Assembly: GCF_003574315.2 (NCBI RefSeq) | Contig: NZ_AP025739.1 | Location: 2,170,001-2,234,000, forward strand | Direction of reading: 5' to 3' | Source of the DNA: Capsulimonas corticalis | GTDB lineage: Bacteria > Armatimonadota > Armatimonadia > Armatimonadales > Capsulimonadaceae | DNA length: 64,000 bases | Part shown: positions 57,436 to 64,000 of the stretch, in pieces | How positions within the stretch are numbered: the stretch's first letter is position 1 | Layout: each line of letters starts with the position of its first letter | Made by a program: the position numbers and the translations under genes | The notes under the pieces: model-generated | Told to the model about the DNA's origin: nothing | The model's database searches: none | What the model saw: the letters and a program-made list of their open reading frames with translations, nothing else

Positions 57436-60400
57436 ATGGATCGACGACGGCTTGCAGGTAGATTTTTCCAGTTGGCGTCCGGCGCGGCGGCCGCGCTGAC
57501 ACTCGGCGCCGCCGCGTCGGGATCTCCGGTAACGGTCTGGACGCAGCACAACGATAACGCGCGTACGGGGCAGAACACCCATGAAACGACGCTCAATGTC
57601 TCGAACGTCAACAAAAATACGTTCGGCAAACTCTTCAGCTATCCAGTCGACGATCAGATCTATACCCAGCCGCTCTATATGCCGGCGCTGACCATGCCCG
57701 TCGACGGCAAGGTTCATAACGTGGTCTATGTCGCCACGGTCAATAACTCCCTGTATGCGTTTGACGCCGACGATCCGACGGCGAATGGCGGCCAGCCGCT
57801 GTGGAGCCGAAACTTTACGCCGTCCGGGATGCGTCCCCCGATCAAGGGCGACATCGCCGGCTGGTACAACGACTTCGACAACAATATGGGCATCGTCGGC
57901 ACCCCCGTCATCGACACCGCCGCCGGAGTGATGTATCTTGTTTCGCGCCACACGGACGGCAATGGGACCTTTGTCCAGCATCTCCACGCCATCAATATCC
58001 GCACCGGCGCGGAGCAGCCCAATAGCCCCGTCGTGATTGACGGATCGTTTACCGGCGGCGGAAACACCGTCACGTTCGACAACCGGCTGCAAAACCAGCG
58101 TCCGGCGCTGCTGCTCCAGAACGGCAATGTGTACATCGCGTGGGCGTCGCACGGCGACACCAGTCCCTACCACGGCTGGATCATCGGCTACCGAACCTCG
58201 GATCTGGCGAAGGTGACGGTCTGGAACACCACGCCCAGCGGCGATATGTCGTCGATCTGGCAGTCCGGCCAGGGATTGACGACGGACTCCGCCGGCAACA
58301 TCTACTTCATGACCGGCAACGGCACCTTCGACGGCGTGAACAACTTCGGGGAAAGCGTCATCAAGATGTCGTCGCACCCCGATGGCTCGCTGACCTACAC
58401 CGACTTCTTCGCGCCTTCAAACTGGGACACGCTGAACGCATGGGACGCCGACCTGGGCTCCGCCGGCGTTCTGGGCATCCCGGGAACCAAGCTGATTGTC
58501 TGCGGCGGCAAGGAAGGCAAGCTTTACCTGCTGAACACGGACAACCTGGGGCAGGTGAACAGCGTTGACAATGTCGTTCAGGAGTTTCAGGCGACCTCGC
58601 CGACGGCGGGGCAGTCCGGCCATATCCATGGCACGCCGATCTACTGGAAGACGGCCACGGGGCAGTATATTTACGTTTGGGGCGAGAACGACTACCTGCG
58701 CCAGTACCAATTTACGAACGGCGCGGACGCCAATCACGGCTCCTTCAATACATCGGCGACGTCGCACAGCCCGTTCCGAGCGCCGCTCTATAACGGCGGA
58801 ATGCCCGGCGGCTTCCTTTCGATTTCATCGAACGGAAACGCCGCCAATACGGGCATTGTCTGGGCGGCTACGCCTTATGACGACAACGCCAACCAGCAGA
58901 CAGTCGCGGGAATCCTCTCGGCGTTCGACGCTTCGGATGTCTCGCATGTGCTCTGGACCAGCAAGGACTTCCCGTCGCGCGACGACATCGGCCGGTTCGC
59001 GAAGTTCGTTCCGCCCACCGTCACCAACGGCAAAGTCTATATCCCGAGCTGGGGTGACAGAAACGGCGGGCCTTGCCAGCTGTTTATTTACGGCCTTGTG
59101 CCGCCGCCGGCGGCGGGGACCGGACTGCGCGCCGAGTATTTCAACGATCCGTCCAATAGCGCTTACCCGCTGACCAACCCGTTCACGAATCCTCCCGTCC
59201 TCACCCGGACCGATCCCACCGTGGACTTCGACTGGGGCAACGACTCGCCCAATCCCGTCGTCAATATCGACCAGTTCTCCGCGCGCTGGACCGGCGCGGT
59301 GGTTCCCCGGTATTCCGAAACGTACACATTCCATATGAACTCGGATAACGGCCGCCGGCTCTGGGTGAACGGCCAATTGGTCATTGATAAGTGGATCGAC
59401 GACTGGGGGATCGATTACACCGGCCAGATCGCCCTGCAAGCCGGCAAGAAATATGACATCCGGATCGAATATTTTGAAGACGGCGGCGGCGCCAACGTGA
59501 ACCTGCGCTGGGAAAGCCCCAGCCAGACCCTGCAAGTGATCCCGCAGTCGCAGTTGTTCCCGCCGGCGACGGCGCAGTCGATCGCCTTCAATACGCCCTC
59601 CGGCGACGGCGGCGTGGCGGTCGCGGTCGGCGTGACCATCGCCTCACCCGCGAAAGTCGGCGGCGTCCAGGTGGCGATGTCGAGCTCAGACGCCGGCGCG
59701 ATCCCGCCCGGAACGATGCTGACCATTCCTGAGGGAGCGACCGGCGCCTGGCTGCGCGTTGTCCCCAGCGCGGTCGCCTCGAACACCGTGATTACGGCGA
59801 CGGCGACCCTGGGGGGCGTCGCCAAGAGCGCGAACTTTACGGTGACGCCGCCCACGCTGCAAAGTCTGACGGCCTCCGCGACCACGGGCGGACAGCCCTT
59901 GATCGTCAAGGCGACGCTTCTGGGAGCGGCGCCGGCTGGCGGCGTTATGGTCCCGGTGGCGAGCAACTCCTCGGCCGTCATCGGCGGATCGGTCACCATT
60001 CCCGCCGGCGCGCAGTCCGCAACGGCGTCTCTCACCACGAAGGCGGTCTCGACCGACACTCCGGTCACGCTTACGGGAGCTTACGGCGGCGTGACGCAAA
60101 CGGCGAATGTGACGCTGCTCGCCGGCTTCCAGTCGATCGCCTTTGCCGCGCCGAGCGGCTATGGCGGGGTGAGCACGAGCGTGGGCGTTTCTCTCTATGC
60201 GCCGGCGGGGCCGAATGGGGTGACGGTGAACCTGTCGAGCCCCGGATCCACGCTGTTCCCGGCGGGAACGACATTGACGATCCCTGCGGGATCCTATGGC
60301 GCCTGGGTCCGCTGTACGCCCGCCGCTGTCTCGAACGACACTGTCATCACCGCGACCGCGTCTCGCGGATCGGCGGTGCGAAGCGCGACGTATCTGGTGA

Positions 60401-60969
60401 AGGCGCCCGTGCTCAAAAGCCTGACGGCGAATTCCACGGTTGCCGCCGGCCTCCCGCTGACCGTACGGGTCACGCTGCAAAGCCCCGCTCCGGGCGGCGG
60501 CGTGACGATCCCCGTCACCAGCAATTCGCCGGCGATTGCGGGAAGCGGCGTATCGATTCCCGGCGGCGGCATGACGGGATCGATTAACCTCAACACCAGT
60601 TCGGTCTCCGCCAATACGCCGGTCGTACTGACGGCGACCTACCGCTCGGCGACACAAACGGCGAATGTCACCGTGCAGCCGGCGTTCCAGACGATCGCCT
60701 TCGCGTCGCCCAGCGGTTACGGCGGCGTCGCGACGAGCGTGGGCGTTTCGCTTTACGCTCCGGCGGGACCGGGCGGACTGACGATCGCTCTGTCCAGCCC
60801 CGGCTCCAGTCTCATCCCGTCCGGCGCCACGCTCACGATCCCCGCCGGCTCCTACGGCGCCTGGTATCGGGTCACGCCGTCCGTGGTCGCTTCCGATACG
60901 GTCGTCACCGCGACCGCGACGCTGGGCTCCATGAGCAAGAGCGCGAATTACACGGTGAAGGCCCGCTGA
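57436..60969 (+). CDS. Secreted PQQ-like propeller, PA14 and Ig-cassette protein, copy 2
   Basis: A 1177-residue tandem paralogue of the gene at 53701 with the same order: signal (MDRRRLAGRFFQLASGAAAA), PQQ-like propeller (to about 550), PA14 (about 555-705; GLRAEYFNDP, FHMNSDNGRRLWVNGQLV), and the A-B-A-B-A cassette. The propeller is nearly identical to copy 1, including NNSLYAFDADDP and LGIPGTKLIVCGGKEG. The cassette is more divergent; its second A module is closer, even at the DNA level, to the WD40-like gene (51480-51560) than to copy 1, suggesting gene conversion. GGAGAACGGTGAT leads to the ATG. Function as for copy 1. Confidence 0.8.
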   Translation: MDRRRLAGRFFQLASGAAAALTLGAAASGSPVTVWTQHNDNARTGQNTHETTLNVSNVNKNTFGKLFSYPVDDQIYTQPLYMPALTMPVDGKVHNVVYVATVNNSLYAFDADDPTANGGQPLWSRNFTPSGMRPPIKGDIAGWYNDFDNNMGIVGTPVIDTAAGVMYLVSRHTDGNGTFVQHLHAINIRTGAEQPNSPVVIDGSFTGGGNTVTFDNRLQNQRPALLLQNGNVYIAWASHGDTSPYHGWIIGYRTSDLAKVTVWNTTPSGDMSSIWQSGQGLTTDSAGNIYFMTGNGTFDGVNNFGESVIKMSSHPDGSLTYTDFFAPSNWDTLNAWDADLGSAGVLGIPGTKLIVCGGKEGKLYLLNTDNLGQVNSVDNVVQEFQATSPTAGQSGHIHGTPIYWKTATGQYIYVWGENDYLRQYQFTNGADANHGSFNTSATSHSPFRAPLYNGGMPGGFLSISSNGNAANTGIVWAATPYDDNANQQTVAGILSAFDASDVSHVLWTSKDFPSRDDIGRFAKFVPPTVTNGKVYIPSWGDRNGGPCQLFIYGLVPPPAAGTGLRAEYFNDPSNSAYPLTNPFTNPPVLTRTDPTVDFDWGNDSPNPVVNIDQFSARWTGAVVPRYSETYTFHMNSDNGRRLWVNGQLVIDKWIDDWGIDYTGQIALQAGKKYDIRIEYFEDGGGANVNLRWESPSQTLQVIPQSQLFPPATAQSIAFNTPSGDGGVAVAVGVTIASPAKVGGVQVAMSSSDAGAIPPGTMLTIPEGATGAWLRVVPSAVASNTVITATATLGGVAKSANFTVTPPTLQSLTASATTGGQPLIVKATLLGAAPAGGVMVPVASNSSAVIGGSVTIPAGAQSATASLTTKAVSTDTPVTLTGAYGGVTQTANVTLLAGFQSIAFAAPSGYGGVSTSVGVSLYAPAGPNGVTVNLSSPGSTLFPAGTTLTIPAGSYGAWVRCTPAAVSNDTVITATASRGSAVRSATYLVKAPVLKSLTANSTVAAGLPLTVRVTLQSPAPGGGVTIPVTSNSPAIAGSGVSIPGGGMTGSINLNTSSVSANTPVVLTATYRSATQTANVTVQPAFQTIAFASPSGYGGVATSVGVSLYAPAGPGGLTIALSSPGSSLIPSGATLTIPAGSYGAWYRVTPSVVASDTVVTATATLGSMSKSANYTVKAR

Positions 60970-60993
60970 TCCGTCCGTTCGCTTCCCGATCTC

Positions 60994-61031
60994 TTCCCAG
61001 GAATGAGGCCCCCAAACCTCATTCCTGGGAA
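60994..61031. terminator. Long hairpin between convergent genes
   Basis: A perfect 15-bp stem TTCCCAGGAATGAGG (60994-61008) with its complement at 61017-61031 and an 8-base loop. It overlaps the last codons of the citrate synthase gene. No T-run, but the stem is strong and may stop transcription from both sides. Confidence 0.55.
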
Positions 61032-62149
61032 GGATATGTCCGTCCCCGCTCCCCCACATACTCCGATTGCGGCCGAATAATGCGTCCGGTGCGGCGCTGC
61101 TCGAAGCAGTGCGCGAGCCAGCCGGCGGCGCGTCCGGCGGCGAAGGTCGGCGTGAAAAGCCGTGTCGGCATGCCCAGTCCGTGCAGCAGCAGCGCGGTGT
61201 AGAATTCGACATTGGTTTGCAGGCGCCGGCCGGGCTTGTACTCCTCCAGCAGACGCAGCACGGTTTGTTCGACCTCCAGCGCGATGCGGTAAAGCGCGCG
61301 GTCGCCATCGCTCTGAAACAGGCGCTCGGCGGCGGACGCGAGCACATCAGCGCGCGGATCGCGCACTTTGTAGATCCGATGCCCAAACCCCATCATCCGC
61401 TCGCCGCGCTCCAGCTTTTCACGCAGGATCGGCTCGGCCCGCTCCGGAGATCCGATTTCAAAGACCATGTCCAGCGCCGGACCGGGCGCGCCGCCGTGCA
61501 GCGGCCCCTTCAGCGCGCCGACCGCTCCGGTCACCGCCGAGACAAGGTCGGACCCGGTGGCCGCAATCACGCGCGCGGTAAACGTGCTGGCGTTGAGCCC
61601 ATGGTCGGCGACGGCGTTCCAGTAAGTTTCCAGCGCGCGGACACGCTCCGGCGACGCCGGAGCGCCCGTGAGGCAGTAGAGATAATTCGCCGCATGCCCC
61701 AGGTCGGGGCGCGGCGCGATCGGCTCGTGTCCCTGGGACAGCCGTTCGTAAGCGGCGGCGATCACGGGAAAGCGCGCGATCACCGTGCGCGCCTGGTCCT
61801 CGTCGTCGGCGGGCGCATCCAGACTGAGCGTCGCCGCCGCCATGCGCAGAGCGTCCATCGGATCGGATTGCCGGGCGGCGGCGGCTCGCAGCAGATCCAG
61901 CGCGATCGAGGGCAAGGCGCGGCGCTCGGCGAGATCGCGCGCGAATGCATCGCGCTCTGGCGCGGTGGGAAGCGCATCGCGCCAGAGCAGCCAGATCATC
62001 TCCTCCGCCGTCGCGCGGCCGGCGATTTCCTCCAGCGCAAACCCCGCGATCGTCAGCCGCCCCGCTTCGCCATCCACATCGCTGATCCGGGTGCGCGCCG
62101 CGACGACGCCTTCCAGTCCTTCGGCGACCGTTTGTGTTGTCTCTCTCAT
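61019..62149 (-). CDS. Citrate synthase (type II-like, NVEFY variant)
   Basis: A 376-residue enzyme condensing acetyl-CoA (or propionyl-CoA) with oxaloacetate. Active-site segments: DHGLNASTFTARVIAATGSD, GPLHGGAPGPALDM with the catalytic His, GFGHRIYKVRDPRADVL, and TNVEFYTALLLHGLGMPTRL. In the last segment the usual catalytic Asp (NVDFYS in E. coli GltA) is Glu, as in several bacterial second citrate synthases. The ATG at 62149 follows GGGAGG and a promoter whose start site (about 62186) excludes the longer frame to 62209. Divergent from a citrate synthase-like regulator fusion. 2-methylcitrate synthase activity cannot be excluded. Confidence 0.9.
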   Translation of the reverse strand: MRETTQTVAEGLEGVVAARTRISDVDGEAGRLTIAGFALEEIAGRATAEEMIWLLWRDALPTAPERDAFARDLAERRALPSIALDLLRAAAARQSDPMDALRMAAATLSLDAPADDEDQARTVIARFPVIAAAYERLSQGHEPIAPRPDLGHAANYLYCLTGAPASPERVRALETYWNAVADHGLNASTFTARVIAATGSDLVSAVTGAVGALKGPLHGGAPGPALDMVFEIGSPERAEPILREKLERGERMMGFGHRIYKVRDPRADVLASAAERLFQSDGDRALYRIALEVEQTVLRLLEEYKPGRRLQTNVEFYTALLLHGLGMPTRLFTPTFAAGRAAGWLAHCFEQRRTGRIIRPQSEYVGERGRTYPSQE

Positions 62150-62192
62150 CGGATGTTCGACCTCCCAGCAGGAATGATTCGTGTTCATGGCT

Positions 62193-62222
62193 AATATGCA
62201 TGAGTTCAATACACATTGTCAA
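62193..62222 (-). promoter_or_regulatory. Promoter for the citrate synthase gene
   Basis: On the minus strand TTGACA (62222-62217) and CATATT (62198-62193) are 18 bases apart. Transcription would begin near 62186, about 37 bases before the chosen start codon. It lies in the divergent gap shared with the HTH-citrate synthase gene. Confidence 0.55.
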
Positions 62223-62257
62223 TATTGATTTGCGAATCGATCTATTGTGAGGGATGG

Positions 62258-63502
62258 ATGCCGTCGAAAGATTTCCTGACCGCCGCCGAAGCCGCCGCCG
62301 CTCTGGGGGTAAGTGTCCCAACACTGTATTCTTATGTCAGCCGGGGTATGCTGCGTTCAGAAGAAGAGGATGGCGCGAGGCGCTCCCGCCGGTATCCGGC
62401 GGCGGACGTGCTGCGTCTGCGCCAGCGCCGGGAGATGCGTCACGACCCGGATCAAGGCGTGAGCGACGCGCTGCACTGGGGTCTGCCGGTGCTGGAGTCG
62501 GCCCTGACGCTCGTCGAAGGCGGGCGCTGCTATTACCGGGGGCGTGAGGTCGCCGCGCTGGCGCGCGAGTGTTCTCTGGAGAGCGTCGCCGCCCTGTTCT
62601 GGACGGGCGACGGTGCGGCCGAAACGGAGCTGTTCGGATTCCCAAAGACGGCGCTGCCGTCGAGCTTCACGGCGCTGCGCGGCGCGATGCCCCGCGCCGC
62701 GCCGACGGAGCTGTTTCTTGGCCTTCTCCCGGCGGCGGGCGCGGAGGATGCGGCGGCGTGGGACCTGCGTCCGGCGCAGGTGGCGCGAACGGGAGCCAGG
62801 ATCGTTTCGCTGATGGCGGCGCTGGCGGCGGGGCGCGATACGCTGGGCGGGGAGGGGATCGCTCGCACGCTCGCCCAGGCGTGGGGATTGCCCCCGGAGG
62901 CGGAGACGCGGCTTGGCGCCGCCATGGTGTTATGCGTCGATCATGAGCTGAGCGTGTCGTCGTTCACCGCGCGCTGCGTGGCGTCGGCGGGCGCGACGGC
63001 GTATCACGCCGTTCTCGGCGGGCTCGCGGCCTTTCAGGGGACAAAACACGGCGGCGCGACGCGCCGGGTGGAGGCGCTGCTGCGCGAGTGCGCGGCGCCG
63101 GAGCAAGCGCGGGAGATGCTGGCGGCCCGGCTCCGGCGCGGCGAAGCCATCCCGGGCTTCGGCCACCATCTTTACCCGGAGGGCGACCCGCGCGGCCGAT
63201 TGCTGCTGGAGATGGCGAAAGAAGCCGCGCCGGGATCGAGCGCCAACGCGCTCGTCGACGCCGTCGTGCAGGAAGCGCGCGCCATGCTTGGCGAACATCC
63301 CACCATCGATCTCGGCCTGGTCGCGCTTTGCGGCGCGCTGGGCCTGCCGCCCGGCTCCGCGCTCACGCTGTTTGAATTGGGCCGATCCGTCGGCTGGATC
63401 GGCCATGCGATCGAAGAATACCAAACGGACAAACTGATCCGCCCGCGCGCCCGGTATCACGGGCCGCGTCCGGAATCCCGAGAATCTCAGGAGACACAAT
63501 GA
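62258..63502 (+). CDS. Citrate synthase-like protein with N-terminal helix-turn-helix
   Basis: A 414-residue fusion. Residues 5-50 are a MerR/excisionase-like HTH (FLTAAEAAAALGVSVPTLYS, then YVSRGMLRSEEEDGARRSRRY). Residues about 65-400 are a citrate synthase fold with DHELSVSSFTARCVASAGA, GTKHGGATRRVEALLRE, GFGHHLYPEGDPRGRLL and PTIDLGLVALCGALGLPPG. Both His regions are kept; the NVDFY segment is altered to TIDLGL, so catalysis is uncertain. Such HTH-citrate synthase proteins are known but not well characterised; a metabolite-sensing regulator of the divergent citrate synthase gene is plausible. ATG 62258 follows GAGGG. It overlaps the next gene by four bases. Confidence 0.85.
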   Translation: MPSKDFLTAAEAAAALGVSVPTLYSYVSRGMLRSEEEDGARRSRRYPAADVLRLRQRREMRHDPDQGVSDALHWGLPVLESALTLVEGGRCYYRGREVAALARECSLESVAALFWTGDGAAETELFGFPKTALPSSFTALRGAMPRAAPTELFLGLLPAAGAEDAAAWDLRPAQVARTGARIVSLMAALAAGRDTLGGEGIARTLAQAWGLPPEAETRLGAAMVLCVDHELSVSSFTARCVASAGATAYHAVLGGLAAFQGTKHGGATRRVEALLRECAAPEQAREMLAARLRRGEAIPGFGHHLYPEGDPRGRLLLEMAKEAAPGSSANALVDAVVQEARAMLGEHPTIDLGLVALCGALGLPPGSALTLFELGRSVGWIGHAIEEYQTDKLIRPRARYHGPRPESRESQETQ

Positions 63503-63861
63503 CATACAAAGAAGCCGACGCGCTGGCGCTCGACTGGATCGACGGCTGGAACGCGCACGATCTGGACCGGATACTCGCCCACTACGCCGAAGACGTGGTC
63601 TACGCCTCGCCATTAGCGGTCCAGATACTCAACGATCCAACAGGGGAGATGCGCGGCAAAGCCGCCGTGCGCGACTACTTCACCCGCGCACTCGCCGCGT
63701 TTCCCGATCTGCATTTTGAACTTTATCACGCCTTCGCCGGCGTGAACAGTCTGGTGATTTCTTACAAAAGCGTGCGGGATCTGATAGCGGCGGAGTACTT
63801 TGAAATCGGGGATGACGGCAAATTCACGCGCGTGCAATGCCACTATCGGGAAAGCGCGTGA
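63499..63861 (+). CDS. SnoaL/NTF2-like protein
   Basis: A 120-residue cone-shaped alpha+beta barrel protein of the SnoaL-like group: ALDWIDGWNAHDLDRILAHY, AEDVVYASPLA, GKAAVRDYFTRALAAFPDL and a closing beta sheet (NSLVISYKSVR, FTRVQCHYRESA). Family members are small isomerases, hydrolases or ligand carriers. Its ATG overlaps the stop of the HTH-citrate synthase gene (ATGA, 63499-63502), so it is translated with it and may act on or bind a related metabolite. The substrate is unknown. Confidence 0.8.
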   Translation: MTYKEADALALDWIDGWNAHDLDRILAHYAEDVVYASPLAVQILNDPTGEMRGKAAVRDYFTRALAAFPDLHFELYHAFAGVNSLVISYKSVRDLIAAEYFEIGDDGKFTRVQCHYRESA

Positions 63862-64000
63862 GGCGCCCAGGGGAAGCCGATGAATGACATGCGCTTTGCG
63901 TCCGTCGAACCCTAACGGGCGATGGAGAACCAGCACGTTCGCGGGTGGATGGACGCAGACGGCGCGGCTCCTGTTTGAATCGCTGCGTCCGGGAACTCGA
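63862..64000. other. Right-edge stretch without recognisable gene
   Basis: The final 139 bases contain no convincing start or conserved frame. A minus-strand frame enters from the right edge and stops (TAG) near 63914; it could be the end of a gene outside the window but cannot be assigned. Confidence 0.3.

Noticed and set aside
59686-61386. A 566-codon minus-strand frame running past the citrate synthase end
   Set aside because: The recognisable piece is the citrate synthase read out of frame; the rest is antisense to the PQQ copy 2 cassette.

Overview
The window is a GC-rich bacterial chromosome segment, gene-dense on both strands. It carries an H-X9-DG-type prepilin (the [14 protein letters not shown] motif), many very large secreted beta-rich proteins (HAF repeats, PQQ-like propellers, PA14, Ig-like repeats), collagen-like surface proteins, a MacAB-TolC type exporter and a two-component system. 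That mix is most like Armatimonadota (Capsulimonas-like) or a neighbouring Planctomycetota-type lineage. This is an inference from gene style: no rRNA, tRNA or other phylogenetic marker was recognised.

Layout. 1-5 kb: the tail of a probable sigma factor overlapping a membrane-anchored anti-sigma-like protein, a REP-associated tyrosine transposase between perfect 62-bp inverted repeats, an aldo/keto reductase, and larE-larB. 5-8.6 kb: three tandem secreted proteins made of coiled coil, collagen repeat and a 15-residue beta-roll repeat. 8.7-10 kb: a complete IS3-family element inserted just upstream of them, with a readable empty site. 10-12 kb: a small membrane protein coupled to larC, which has a candidate attenuator leader. 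12-24.5 kb: a divergent MarR regulator, glycine/proline-rich secreted proteins, a TolC-ABC-FtsX-HlyD export cluster with its two-component system, and a prepilin. 24.6-37 kb: a CapA-VanX fusion, a secreted HNH-like protein, signal peptidase I, a TPR protein, a FIST protein with a histidine kinase, an SMI1-like protein, an alpha/beta hydrolase, CsaA, a quinone reductase and a Nei-type glycosylase.

37-61 kb: giant secreted proteins surround a five-gene minus-strand operon (48.4 to 40.3 kb). It encodes a tail-anchored pseudokinase, a membrane von Willebrand A protein with an FHA-like tail, an Ig-like multi-pass membrane protein, a two-TM coiled-coil protein, and a 1123-residue tubulin/FtsZ-like GTPase ending in a SHOCT-like segment. 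This operon is the best candidate for an undescribed system, a membrane-linked cytoskeletal or remodelling complex. Three of the flanking giants share the same five-module C-terminal cassette (A-B-A-B-A), and two of them are a tandem duplication with a leftover gene fragment between them.

61-64 kb: a citrate synthase divergent from a DNA-binding-domain/citrate-synthase fusion, followed by a coupled SnoaL/NTF2-like protein. Two families of palindromic intergenic repeats recur: a REP family at 1.8-2.4 and 14.8-15.0 kb, and a 147-168 bp element at 17.4 and 46.6 kb.
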